This document shows positions 1 through 7,922 of a stretch of 62,796 nucleotides of DNA, one piece after another; the first letter of the stretch is position 1; each line of letters starts with the position of its first letter. The notes beneath the pieces were generated by a model. It was not told where the DNA came from and did not search any database. It was given only the letters and a program-made list of their open reading frames with translations. This DNA is from an uncultured Eubacteriales bacterium. Its GTDB lineage: Bacteria; Bacillota; Clostridia; Lachnospirales; Lachnospiraceae. Position numbers and translations under genes: made by a program. The stretch covers positions 1 through 62,796 of the forward strand of contig ONOC01000011.1 in NCBI GenBank assembly GCA_900319355.1, written 5' to 3'.

Positions 1-3
1 AAA

Positions 4-61
4 CCTCCCGTATAGCACTGCTTGCATGAATTGATGATACAAGTAGATGCTATACGAGAGG
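4..61 (-). other. Long inverted repeat (14-bp stem) near the window edge
   Basis: Positions 4-17 and 48-61 form a 14-bp inverted repeat around a 30-base loop. Read as minus-strand RNA every position pairs, with one G-U wobble; read as plus-strand RNA the same position is a C-A mismatch, so the minus strand is favoured. The minus-strand arm is followed by TTT at the window edge, so it could be a weak terminator or part of a structured RNA. Between it and the small RNA gene are a further short stem (67-71 with 77-81) and a 6-bp repeat (84-89 with 106-111). No protein is encoded here. Confidence 0.45.
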
Positions 62-117
62 TACTGGTGTCATCTAGACACGGATTGAACTACGCTTACT
101 CTCACTTCAATGGAAAT

Positions 118-187
118 AAATAAAAAGAAGAGCCGGACGCATCCAGCTCTCCTAGGTACGCTCCGCAGAGACGCACCCCAATTCACG
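118..187 (-). ncRNA. Putative small RNA downstream of the Abi gene
   Basis: On the minus strand a start site near 187 would give an RNA of about 70 bases. It holds two hairpins: 177-168 with 163-155, and 150-142 with 137-129. Each has the same four-base loop UGCG. In both, the imperfect pair is a G-U wobble on this strand but an A-C mismatch on the other, which fixes the orientation. The second stem is followed by TCTTTTTATTT, a typical intrinsic terminator. A promoter lies just upstream. From memory, Abi genes of this kind are known to have a structured RNA neighbour (the abiF motif); I could not compare the sequence. The alternative is that the two hairpins are only the 3' end of the Abi transcript. 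Confidence 0.6.
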
Positions 188-192
188 GTACT

Positions 193-221
193 ATAATAAC
201 ACAACTACGCTAAAGTATCAA
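193..221 (-). promoter_or_regulatory. Sigma-A promoter for the small RNA
   Basis: On the minus strand TTGATA (221-216) is followed after exactly 17 bases by TATTAT (198-193). It starts 9 bases past the Abi stop codon and points at the hairpin RNA, so the RNA need not depend on transcription of the Abi gene. Both hexamers differ from consensus by one base. Confidence 0.6.
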
Positions 222-229
222 TATGTACT

Positions 230-1213
230 TCACAAGAAGGTCAATAGCTGCTCAATCTTATCATGATTAGATGTCAAGATGATTTTATTAAACAGATTTG
301 CAGGAATCTCAGTTTTTAAATGTTCCACTTCGGATACAAAATCTCTTACGAAACGCGTGATTTCACGTTTGGGAATTTGAATCCTTTTTAAAACAAATGC
401 GATTAAAATAACATAATCAGTTATACTCTGAAAATCAATTCCTTTAATCCCAGTTTCATTCTCCAAAACGGCGCTTATTTGAGTATTGATATCACTGCCT
501 TGAAAGCGCGTATCAAACACCACATCATTATGGGCAATGGCATTTCTCAAATCTGTTATAGTAAAGATAATCCGTTGAGGTAATAAACCATTTGTATCGT
601 CTTTGTGTACAAAGCCCAAATTGGCAGATATTTTACGACGACAAGATACATTTAAGCATGCGACAAAGTGCCCAAATTCGCCAAGCGTCATTAATTCAAA
701 TATTCCCCAGATAGGGATGGCTTTATCATTGCTGAGATAATGTGCAGCAATTTTGTTTCCGTGACCATATGCCTGAGTCTGCATTTTGTTGATGCGATCT
801 TTTAACTCAAGCCTTTGTTTTAATGCATCTTTAAATCGTTTCTCCGCAGTTTGTTTCGATTTTAAATCTCTATATGACTTTCCAGTTGTGGAGAAGGATT
901 TATAATTATTTAAAAGTTGATGATAAATCACATTAAAATCATCAGAGTTTGTCTCAGAAACGATTTCCTCCAATATTCGTCCCTTCAGAGCTGTTTCGAT
1001 TTGCATGACCCATGGATAGAATAATGTCTTTAAATTAGCATCAAAATTGTATACAGCAATCAACTCGTTGAAAGACTTGTAATTTAATGTATTAGAAGGA
1101 CGCTTGTAATATCGGTAGCCTTTGTAACCATGATAGTAACCGATATTTAGAAGTTTTTGTTTATCCCCGCTTCCATGTATTTCTATAGATTTATCGTTGC
1201 GAAGATATTTCAT
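230..1213 (-). CDS. Abi family (Abi_2, AbiD/AbiF-like) HEPN protein
   Basis: An abortive-infection family protein of about 327 residues. The family carries HEPN-type RNase domains and is linked to phage defence. The conserved GYYHGYKGYR stretch near residue 26, IETALKGR near 72, and the HEPN signature R-N-A-I-A-H at residues 223-228 (RxxxxH) are all visible. The ATG at 1213 is chosen; a GTG at 1240 in the same frame is the alternative, and neither has a good ribosome site. The start overlaps the truncated permease running the other way, so a rearrangement may have removed the native promoter and a few N-terminal residues. It is clearly AT-richer than the flagellar genes, which suggests transfer. 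A putative RNA gene with its own promoter follows directly. Confidence 0.8.
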   Translation of the reverse strand: MKYLRNDKSIEIHGSGDKQKLLNIGYYHGYKGYRYYKRPSNTLNYKSFNELIAVYNFDANLKTLFYPWVMQIETALKGRILEEIVSETNSDDFNVIYHQLLNNYKSFSTTGKSYRDLKSKQTAEKRFKDALKQRLELKDRINKMQTQAYGHGNKIAAHYLSNDKAIPIWGIFELMTLGEFGHFVACLNVSCRRKISANLGFVHKDDTNGLLPQRIIFTITDLRNAIAHNDVVFDTRFQGSDINTQISAVLENETGIKGIDFQSITDYVILIAFVLKRIQIPKREITRFVRDFVSEVEHLKTEIPANLFNKIILTSNHDKIEQLLTFL

Positions 1214-1221
1214 TAAGGCAT

Positions 1222-1707
1222 GTGCTGGTGCGTGCGTCACCTCTGATTCTCGGAGGTATGGGCGTGGCGTTGGGTATAAAGGCCGGCGTTTGGAACACGG
1301 GTATTGAAGGATATATGTATCTGGGTGCCATCGGTGCGGCTATCGCCGGCATACCGAACCTGGGCATACCGAAATTCTTCCATATCCTCCTTGTCTTTCT
1401 CTGTGCCATGGTATTTGCGGGTGTATGGGGTTTTATTCCCGGCGTACTTCGTGCGCGCGTAGGCGTAAATGAAGTCACCAGTACGATCATGCTGAACTAT
1501 GTGGCTATTTATCTGACAACGTGGTTTGTGTCGGATCCACAGCCGCTGGCTGAACCGGATTCTTTTTACCCCATGTCAAAACAGTTTGCGGACAGTGCTC
1601 TCCTGCCGATTCTGAAACAGGGGACAAGTTTTCATCCGGGTGTATTTATCGGCATCGGTATCTGTATTCTGTTTTCGTTTATCCTGTTTCATACATCGTT
1701 TGGATTT
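1222..1707 (+). pseudogene. ABC transporter permease fragment (nucleoside/simple-sugar type)
   Basis: The frame encodes the middle of a BmpA/YufP-type permease. It has a region like SPLILGGMGVALGIKAG, then N-T-G-I-E-G-Y and several hydrophobic segments, ending at T-S-F-G-F. The N-terminus is missing: homology begins immediately at the edge of the Abi gene. The C-terminal half is missing too, because the frame runs without a stop into the tail of an unrelated ATPase at about 1708. A GTG at 1222 could start translation, but the product could not form a complete transporter domain. No partner ATPase or binding protein is nearby, so this is a remnant. Confidence 0.7.
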
Positions 1708-1929
1708 AACAGCGAGGTCGATTTTATTGCGACAAAAGCAGACAGCAAAATGTATGTGCAGGTGACTGAATCCATGACAAGTGAGGAAGTTCGGAAAAGA
1801 GAACTGGCACCGCTTCAGAAAATCCGTGATAACTATGAGAAGATGGTCCTTTCTCTGGAACCCGGGCTGGAGACAACCTACGAAGGAATCCGTTCGGTGC
1901 AGCTGATTGACTGGCTTCTGGCGGAATAA
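1708..1929 (+). pseudogene. C-terminal remnant of a DUF4143 AAA ATPase, fused in frame to the permease
   Basis: From about residue 163 of the chimeric frame the protein changes to S-E-V-D-F-I-A, then Y-V-Q-V, then R-E-L-A-P-L and I-R-D-N-Y, ending in W-L-L. This is the C-terminal end of the AAA-ATPase/DUF4143 family, which is nuclease-like in fold. The ATPase core with its Walker motifs is absent. The stop codon lies inside the opposite-strand end of the Fic gene. The junction at 1705-1714 is read from the change of family, not from alignment. Confidence 0.65.
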
Positions 1930-3092
1930 TCATGGATACGGTTCCTCACTCTTCCGAATACTTCCTCCGCAGAATAACGCTTGTCGGATGCTGCTGCAGC
2001 CGCATCCGCTTCATCGAGCTTGCGTTCGGTGTCATCAGCAAGTTCAAATACTGTTCGATAGTATTTTGTGCTTCTTCCGGTGCCTTCCCGTACAAGCTCA
2101 CCATTTGAAACCATTTTTCTTAATGCGCCTTCCACCGAGCTCAGGGATAAGGAGGGAACAAGCTCGCGGATATCCTGTTTCGTGAATCGGCCGATTTTCT
2201 TCTCAGTGGCTTTTCGGACCATATCGATAGCAGGAAGCTTTTTCTCGACAATGGAGAACCGTTCCTCAAAATCTTTATATGCTGCCAGAACAGTTCCAAG
2301 GATGTATTTGATGAACGGGGTCACGTCTTCGGTTCCGTCGATCCATCCCTTCTGAGACTGCCTTAGTGCATCATAATAAAGATCCTTGTTTCGATCGATC
2401 TTTTTTTCCAATGATATGTACTTTCCGACGTAAAAACCATTCTGATAGAGAAGCATGGTTGTAAGCAGACGGCTCATTCTGCCGTTTCCGTCATTAAAAG
2501 GATGAATGCAGAGAAAATCATGAATAAAAGTCGGGATGAGGATCAGCGGCTCTGTTTCGGGATCCCCGATGACAAGATTATATTCACTGCAGATTTTTTT
2601 TAATGCTTCGGGAGTCTTAAATGGAGAGAGCGGTGTAAAGAGAATTTCGCTGTGACCATCCGGATAAGATGCGCTGATATAATTCTGCACATTTTTCGTC
2701 TTTCCGGCCATCGGATTATTCATATGGCTGTACATGATCTTATGCAGTTGCAAAATATAATTCGGCGTGATCGGAATGATATCAAAGTTCTCATGGATAA
2801 TGTTCAGAGCATCCCGATATCCTGCGATTTCCTGTTCATCCCGGTTCCCTGGGGTTGTTTTGTCTTCTACCAGCTGTCTGATACGAGTACCTGTGGTTAC
2901 AATACCCTCGATGGCATTTGATGCCTCGGTGCTCTGAATCCTGGCAATTTCTACCAGCTGATCCAGTTCTTCCAGACGCTGTTTTAAATACAGTTCCTGC
3001 TTTCCGGCTTCCTTGTAGATAGCCGCAATCAATCTCAGGATTTCAGAATCCCATTTTTGATCATGAATTTTTTGATAGTGAAATTCCCGCAT
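1878..3092 (-). CDS. Fic family protein with C-terminal winged helix
   Basis: A Fic-domain enzyme of about 404 residues, a family that transfers AMP or similar groups to protein hydroxyls. The full motif H-P-F-N-D-G-N-G-R is at residues 197-205. The inhibitory helix signature S-N-A-I-E-G is at residues 58-63, so it is an N-terminally self-inhibited (class II) Fic protein. A segment near residues 305-360 (G-R-F-T-K-Q-D-I, then S-S-V-E-G-A-L-R-K-M) looks like a winged helix and may bind DNA. The ATG at 3092 is chosen because it matches the usual N-terminus, has a purine-rich site upstream, and lies just after a promoter. The last 17 residues are read through the antisense of the DUF4143 remnant, so the native C-terminus was probably replaced by a rearrangement. 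Confidence 0.85.
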   Translation of the reverse strand: MREFHYQKIHDQKWDSEILRLIAAIYKEAGKQELYLKQRLEELDQLVEIARIQSTEASNAIEGIVTTGTRIRQLVEDKTTPGNRDEQEIAGYRDALNIIHENFDIIPITPNYILQLHKIMYSHMNNPMAGKTKNVQNYISASYPDGHSEILFTPLSPFKTPEALKKICSEYNLVIGDPETEPLILIPTFIHDFLCIHPFNDGNGRMSRLLTTMLLYQNGFYVGKYISLEKKIDRNKDLYYDALRQSQKGWIDGTEDVTPFIKYILGTVLAAYKDFEERFSIVEKKLPAIDMVRKATEKKIGRFTKQDIRELVPSLSLSSVEGALRKMVSNGELVREGTGRSTKYYRTVFELADDTERKLDEADAAAAASDKRYSAEEVFGRVRNRIHDYSARSQSISCTERIPS

Positions 3093-3119
3093 TCCCTTAC
3101 TCACCCTTTCATCCCTTAT

Positions 3120-3199
3120 TTCATACCATATTTTAAGGGATGAATCAATAAGTAAAGATTGATGGATCATGGAGATTGTTCGAAAAGATTGATGGATCA
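3120..3199 (-). promoter_or_regulatory. Fic promoter with two 16-bp direct repeats
   Basis: On the minus strand TTGATT (3148-3143), 17 bases, then TATGAA (3125-3120) resembles a sigma-A promoter, giving a leader of about 20 bases before the ATG at 3092. Directly upstream, the 16-bp sequence AAAGATTGATGGATCA (plus strand) occurs at 3154-3169 and again at 3184-3199, 30 bp apart, about three helical turns. Such spacing suits cooperative binding of a dimeric regulator, possibly the Fic protein itself through its winged helix; that is inference. Confidence 0.5.
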
Positions 3200-3346
3200 A
3201 TGATAAGGTTATAAGAAAAACAGGGATACACGTAAATTTCCTTGATTCTTCTTTCTCTCTCTCACATAATGATAGAAAAAGAAAGAAGAACGGAAAAAAG
3301 GAAAGCCGGTCCGGCCGGCGAAGAAACGGGAGTGTGGTAAGGAAGT

Positions 3347-4084
3347 ATGCCGGGAAAAGGTGAAGCGGTGATGACGGTGGCGGGGACCGTGATTTTTGTC
3401 TGGTGTCTGCTTCCGGTGTTTACCGGAAAAATTCTGAATATCGGTAACGCCACGGGCATGGCTGCAGGCGTCGTGATGCTGCTGACGGGAATCCGTCCGG
3501 GATGGACGGGCCATCTGCCGGTGGCGCTCGGCGTCGGGATTAAAGTCCTTGTGGCGCTGATCTGTGCGCTGGTTGTGACGGAGTCCGCTCTGATGGTACG
3601 GGCCTGCATGAGGAAACCGGGGGAAGATGACACGCTGGTTGTCCTCGGCTGCACGGTGTACGGTGAGACGCCGTCGCGCATGCTGTATGAGAGAATTCAT
3701 GCGGCGGAAGATTATCTGAGAACTCATCCGCAGGCGAAGGCCGTGCTTTCGGGCGGACAGGGTAAGGAAGAAAAAATCTCCGAAGCCGGGGCGATGTACC
3801 GGACGATGGTGGATGACGGCATTGACGCGTCGCGGCTTTTTATGGAGGCGCGATCGACGTCGACGCGTGAAAATCTGGATTTTTCCCTGCAGGTGATCAG
3901 GGAACATCAGCTGAATGAGCACATTGCGATCGCGACAAATGAGTTTCATATGTACCGTGCCGGCGTGATTGCGGAGAAGCTCGGGCTTTCGTATGCTGCA
4001 GTTCCGGCGCATACCTCGTGGTGGCTTTTTGCGACGTTTTATATCCGGGAGCTGTACGGCATTCTGCACGAATGGACACAGTGA
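3347..4084 (+). CDS. YdcF family (DUF218) membrane protein
   Basis: A 245-residue protein. Three hydrophobic segments occupy residues 8-80, and a soluble YdcF/DUF218 domain follows. The domain shows V-V-L-G-C-T near residue 97, P-S-R-M-L, L-S-G-G-Q-G with a following glutamate near 135, and S-T-S-T-R-E-N near 170, the usual conserved residues. Family members such as ElyC/SanA act in envelope homeostasis, but the reaction here is unknown. It diverges from the Fic gene across a 250-bp gap and is followed by a 179-bp spacer before the next gene. Confidence 0.8.
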   Translation: MPGKGEAVMTVAGTVIFVWCLLPVFTGKILNIGNATGMAAGVVMLLTGIRPGWTGHLPVALGVGIKVLVALICALVVTESALMVRACMRKPGEDDTLVVLGCTVYGETPSRMLYERIHAAEDYLRTHPQAKAVLSGGQGKEEKISEAGAMYRTMVDDGIDASRLFMEARSTSTRENLDFSLQVIREHQLNEHIAIATNEFHMYRAGVIAEKLGLSYAAVPAHTSWWLFATFYIRELYGILHEWTQ

Positions 4085-4263
4085 CCGGATGGCCCGGATT
4101 TCGTTCTTTCGCAATATGGCAGACGGCAGTCCGCAGTCCTGTGAAAGCTGTCTGCGCATGATATTATCATAATAACCCTGCTGCGTGACGCAGGCCGGAA
4201 GTCCCGTATCAGTGATGACAGGATTTCCGGCGCATACCTTAACAACAGGAGGAGGTACCTGCG

Positions 4264-5109
4264 ATGAAAAATGATGATAAACGTGATGGCCGGAGAACTC
4301 AGAAAATAGTACTTCTTGCAGTCATTCTGGCTGTTGTGTGCGTTGCACTGGCAGTCTGTCTGAATTCGCCGTCTTTTCAGGCGCGAAAACAGCAGGATCC
4401 AGGACAAAGTCAGGAGGCCGTGAACAGTGTCAGCGGGGCTTCTGACAGGGAGGAACCGGAAAAAGCGGAAATGCTGACAGCGCAGGCAGTGTCGGAATCC
4501 GGATCTGATGAGGAAAAGGTTTCTGATACGGCTGCCGAATCGACGGCTGAAACTGCCGCCGGAACGACGGCGGAGACGGCCGAAAGCACATCGAACCCGG
4601 CAGATACCGGAGAAGCTGAAGACCCGGAAGCAGTCAGGCCATATGCTGATTTTGCAACCGATTATACCTTCTCGTCCGGGGCCGGCGGATGGTCGACAAC
4701 GCTTACGCTTTATCCGGACGGAAGCATCGAAGGCAGTTACCATGACCGGGATATGGGCGATACAGGCGACGGATATCCGTACGGAACGGAATACATCAGC
4801 AATTTTACCGGCAGATTCAGTGCGCCCGTACAGGAAGATGAACATACCTGGTCCATGACGATGGATACGCTGAATGTGGAAGGAACGGGCGAGGATTTTT
4901 ACATTGAGGATGGCATAAGGTATATTTATTCAAATCCGGTTGGCCTTGACAGAAGTGAAAATTTTCATCTGTATACTCCCGGAAAAAATCTTTCTGATTT
5001 TGATGACACCATTCAGATGTATCTGTACGGATACACAGGCACGAATGATTCTGATGTTCTGCCATATTACTGTATTGAGAACGTCAGTCAGGAAGCCGGG
5101 CAGAGGTGA
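4264..5109 (+). CDS. Membrane-anchored extracellular protein of unknown function
   Basis: 281 residues. Residues 13-33 form one transmembrane anchor after a charged start, so the rest probably lies outside the cell. Residues 40-120 are a low-complexity linker rich in Glu, Ala, Ser and Thr. Residues 125-270 are a compact domain beginning F-S-S-G-A-G-G-W and including Y-P-D-G-S, G-S-Y-H-D-R-D-M-G-D and D-G-I-R-Y-I. I recognise this as a pattern repeated in Clostridia lipoproteins of unknown role, but I know no function. A strong ribosome site (AGGAGG, 4247-4252) precedes the ATG. Confidence 0.7.
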   Translation: MKNDDKRDGRRTQKIVLLAVILAVVCVALAVCLNSPSFQARKQQDPGQSQEAVNSVSGASDREEPEKAEMLTAQAVSESGSDEEKVSDTAAESTAETAAGTTAETAESTSNPADTGEAEDPEAVRPYADFATDYTFSSGAGGWSTTLTLYPDGSIEGSYHDRDMGDTGDGYPYGTEYISNFTGRFSAPVQEDEHTWSMTMDTLNVEGTGEDFYIEDGIRYIYSNPVGLDRSENFHLYTPGKNLSDFDDTIQMYLYGYTGTNDSDVLPYYCIENVSQEAGQR

Positions 5110-5276
5110 AACTTCTGTGCATTCCTGCGTCAGTCTGTGGTATTCTTTAAAGCAGCATGAACCTGCCAGTGGAAGTAAACGCCCGAAGATTCCGGAGATT
5201 CCGCGGATGTTCAGTTATTTTACAGAGGCTGATGGCCGGCTGTCTGTCGGCTGTTTTATACAGGAAGAGGAACAGA

Positions 5277-5801
5277 ATGAATATTGCAGTATACCTTGGC
5301 TCGAGACCCGGAAATGATCCGTCTTTTAATGAGGAAGCGGCGAAGCTCGGCAGCTGGATTGCCAGAAACGGCCATGTGCTGGTGTATGGCGGCAGCCGTG
5401 TCGGAACGATGGGCGTGCTGGCGCAGACGGTGCTGAGTCTGGGCGGAAAGGTGATCGGCGTGATGCCGGTCTTTATGATGAAAAATCACCTCGGCGCGGA
5501 GCATCTGACGAAGATGATCCTGACGAAGGACATGTCCTCGCGCCGGGTGGAGATGATGAAGCAGGCCAATGTGTGGCTGGCCATGCCCGGCGGGCCGGGA
5601 ACGCTGGACGAGATCACGGAAGTGATCTCGGATGAGCGCCTCGGCCTGATCCACGGGCATGTGGTGATCTACAATAAGGACGGATATTACGATGATCTGA
5701 GAAATCAGCTCCGCAAGATGATCGAGATGGGCTTTTACTCCGAGGAGGAGCTTGCCCACGTGCGGTTCATCGACAGTCTGGACGAGCTGGACAGTCTCTG
5801 A
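5277..5801 (+). CDS. LOG family / TIGR00730 Rossmann-fold protein
   Basis: 174 residues. The motif S-R-R at 88-90 and P-G-G-P-G-T with Glu112 (PGGxGTxxE) identify the LOG-like family, whose members release cytokinin-type bases from nucleotide monophosphates or act as nucleotide 5'-monophosphate phosphoribohydrolases. The bacterial role is usually unknown. The ATG at 5277 is chosen over upstream starts because the family begins there and AGGAAGAGG (5262-5270) is well placed. It stands alone. Confidence 0.85.
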   Translation: MNIAVYLGSRPGNDPSFNEEAAKLGSWIARNGHVLVYGGSRVGTMGVLAQTVLSLGGKVIGVMPVFMMKNHLGAEHLTKMILTKDMSSRRVEMMKQANVWLAMPGGPGTLDEITEVISDERLGLIHGHVVIYNKDGYYDDLRNQLRKMIEMGFYSEEELAHVRFIDSLDELDSL

Positions 5802-5913
5802 TCCTGCGTGCCACCTTGTGATATGCTGCCGCGATGTCCGACAGCACGGCAGTCTTGAAAATCTGACCATTCATACCGCCCCATGATATGCTGCCGATAT
5901 GCTGCCGCGCCGG

Positions 5914-5973
5914 TGGCTGCAGAATCTGTGGCTGCAGAATCTGTGACTGCAGAATCTGTGACTGCAGAATCTG
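5914..5973. repeat. 15-bp tandem repeat, four copies
   Basis: Four head-to-tail copies of a 15-bp unit TG(G/A)CTGCAGAATCTG start at 5914, 5929, 5944 and 5959. The 200-bp gap between the LOG gene and the dipeptidase holds this array and an imperfect duplication of GATATGCTGCCG; no gene was seen. Confidence 0.9.
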
Positions 5974-6004
5974 AGCCTGCTGATACTGGGCCTTTGAATC
6001 CCTG

Positions 6005-7492
6005 TTATGCGTCGGATCTGGCGAAGCAGTTCTTCATGAGGTTACTTGTCTCGTCGAGCACGGCGTCGAGCGTCTTCGCGGTCTCTTCGCGGAGCGTCGC
6101 GCACATTTCGCTGTTCGCTTTCTCGCAGATTTTTTCGTATTCGTCGGGCGAAGCTGCTTTCAGCACAGGGTCATAGCGGTCGATGACGGCATTGCCCTCC
6201 GACTGAACGGCGAGCTGGTAGCGCTCGATGTGGTTCTGACATTTGCGGAATCCGGCGTCGGAAAGTGCGGAGATCAGCCGGCTGTTCCAGTAGAAGCTGT
6301 CGGTCGAGACGTGTTTTCCGGTGCAGGAGAGGTATGCCGGCACGGTGCTTACTGCGGTGTAGAGCGGGATCCACGCATTGAAGGCATTGGAAGCAAAAGC
6401 AAGCCACTCGAGCGCACGGCAGCCTTTCGGCATGTCGGGCCGGATCTGCATCATGGCCAGAAAATCCGTGCGGTTGATGCCGATGGAGCGGTATTTCCCG
6501 CGGGATTCGGCCGGGCCATAGACGGCATACGGATCGTAGGGCGTCCCCTGGAAATGAGAGGAGAGCACGTATTTGATGTCCGCCGGCGTGATTTTTTTCT
6601 CCGGGACGAAGCACCACGGGATGTCATCGGATTCCGGCGAAAAATCAGCGTCGGGACCGTCCCAGCTGAAGGTGTGCGGGTTCAGCGTTCTCGCCATGTA
6701 CCATGCGCGGGGCGTGTTGTAGACATGATCCGCATCCTCGTGGCTTCCGAAGGCGTCGCGCGGATTGAACATGCCGTCCATGGACAGGTCCAGATGGTAT
6801 CTGTCCGTGAATTCTTTCATGTCCGCTGAACACATGTATTCTTTCTTTTCCCCAAAGGCGTCGTTCCAGTCAAAGCTGTCGATGCCGAGCTGGTTCGGCA
6901 TGACGACATAGGCATTGTCCGGCACGCGGCGGGCGATCCAGTGATGGCCGCCGATGGTCTCGAGCCACCAGATCTCGCTGACGTCGGAGAAGGCGATGCC
7001 GTTCATTTCATAGGTGCCGAACTCTTCCAGCAGGCTGCCGAGTCTTTCCACGCCCTCACGCGCAGTGTGAATGTACGGGAGTACCAGCATGACCAGATCC
7101 TCCTCGCCGATGCCGCCGGCGTGTTCTTTCCCGTCGGTGGACTGGTCGGCAGGAATCAGGTTCACCAGGGGATCCGCGCCGAGCACGCGCTCATTTGAAG
7201 TGATGGTTTCGGTCGCGGTCATGGCGACTTCAGCTTCATTGACGCCGGCAGCGGCCCAGATGCCCTCTCCTTCCAGTGCGTTCGGAACAAAGGTGCAGCG
7301 CATCGGATGATCCGGCAGGTCAATTTCCACGTGGCTGAGCACCGAGCGGTAGTGGCGCGGCGCTGCTGCCGGATCGGAAACGATCATTTTCTTCGGCGTG
7401 TAGTGTCCCGCGCCGGAATCATCATTCCGCGCGATCATCGTAGAGCCGTCATAGGAAGCATTTTTTCCGACAAGAATTGTTGTGCATGACAT
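6005..7492 (-). CDS. C69 family dipeptidase (PepD-like)
   Basis: A peptidase of about 495 residues of family C69/U34, which hydrolyses dipeptides. After the initiator the sequence is S-C-T-T-I; Cys3 is the expected catalytic N-terminal nucleophile exposed by processing. Further family features are Y-D-G-S-T-M-I-A-R-N-D-D-S near residue 14, W-A-A-A-G-V-N-E near residue 79 and a conserved middle region. The ATG at 7492 puts the cysteine in place and has AAAGGAG upstream, so an upstream ATG at 7546 is rejected. No signal peptide is visible, so it is probably cytoplasmic. It is divergent from its neighbours and appears to be a single-gene unit. Confidence 0.9.
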   Translation of the reverse strand: MSCTTILVGKNASYDGSTMIARNDDSGAGHYTPKKMIVSDPAAAPRHYRSVLSHVEIDLPDHPMRCTFVPNALEGEGIWAAAGVNEAEVAMTATETITSNERVLGADPLVNLIPADQSTDGKEHAGGIGEEDLVMLVLPYIHTAREGVERLGSLLEEFGTYEMNGIAFSDVSEIWWLETIGGHHWIARRVPDNAYVVMPNQLGIDSFDWNDAFGEKKEYMCSADMKEFTDRYHLDLSMDGMFNPRDAFGSHEDADHVYNTPRAWYMARTLNPHTFSWDGPDADFSPESDDIPWCFVPEKKITPADIKYVLSSHFQGTPYDPYAVYGPAESRGKYRSIGINRTDFLAMMQIRPDMPKGCRALEWLAFASNAFNAWIPLYTAVSTVPAYLSCTGKHVSTDSFYWNSRLISALSDAGFRKCQNHIERYQLAVQSEGNAVIDRYDPVLKAASPDEYEKICEKANSEMCATLREETAKTLDAVLDETSNLMKNCFARSDA

Positions 7493-7549
7493 AATGTGGT
7501 ATACTGCTCCTTTCCTTTGGCAGCGCATCCGCGGATGCGAATGCATGTG

Positions 7550-7607
7550 CCGACTGCGAGAATCGCACAGCGATGGAGCAGTCGGGCTTAATATAGTACT
7601 GTGGCAT
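7550..7607. repeat. 58-bp nested palindromic element, copy 1
   Basis: An 8-bp outer stem CCGACTGC/GCAGTCGG encloses an inner stem ATCGC-ACA-GCGAT, followed by a 22-base tail ending in GTGGCAT. The copy at 14973-15030 differs at three positions only. It sits directly upstream of the dipeptidase gene. The tail resembles the terminal sequence of the larger stem-loop element at 51447-51579. Confidence 0.8.
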
Positions 7608-7740
7608 CTTGTATGATTTAAGGCCGTCGCATGCAGTCACCCTTTGAGCGACTTCACAGAGCCGATGTATCTCCCGGCCAGTCGAACCTGATAAGGCGAT
7701 AAGCGCGAGGACCCGTTCAAGCCTGCGTCAGCAGGCGCGT

Positions 7741-7860
7741 TCCGCAGCGCCGCCTTTCAGGTGAGAATGGCCGTCGGAGATACACGGCGAATGTGACCGG
7801 TCCGCAGCGCCGCCTTTCAGGTGAGAATGGCCGTCGGAGATACACGGCGAATGTGACCGG
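7741..7860. repeat. Perfect 60-bp tandem duplication in a 310-bp gene-free stretch
   Basis: Bases 7741-7800 and 7801-7860 are identical. The gap from 7608 to 7922, between the starts and ends of two minus-strand genes, also contains the hairpin GCCTGC-GTCA-GCAGGC at about 7722-7737. I see no convincing gene in it; short frames across the duplication lack ribosome sites. Confidence 0.9.
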
Positions 7861-7922
7861 AGCGAAAAGGATGATGCATCCGACGGCCCCCTGACTCAGA
7901 CAGCCTTTCAGCATAACCGATA

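Noticed and set aside
3092..3200. An upstream start for the Fic protein at 3200
   Set aside because: It would place the proposed promoter and direct repeats inside the gene, and the family N-terminus begins at 3092.
3209..4159. A 316-codon minus-strand frame opposite ydcF
   Set aside because: It is Arg/His-rich, has no family features and is antisense to a well-conserved DUF218 protein.
5892..5899. GCCGATAT sigma-28-like -10 box near the 15-bp repeats
   Set aside because: There is no TTATRA or TAAA at the right distance, and no plus-strand gene follows within 3 kb.
7741..7860. CRISPR-like array
   Set aside because: Only two copies, directly adjacent without spacers; it is a simple tandem duplication.
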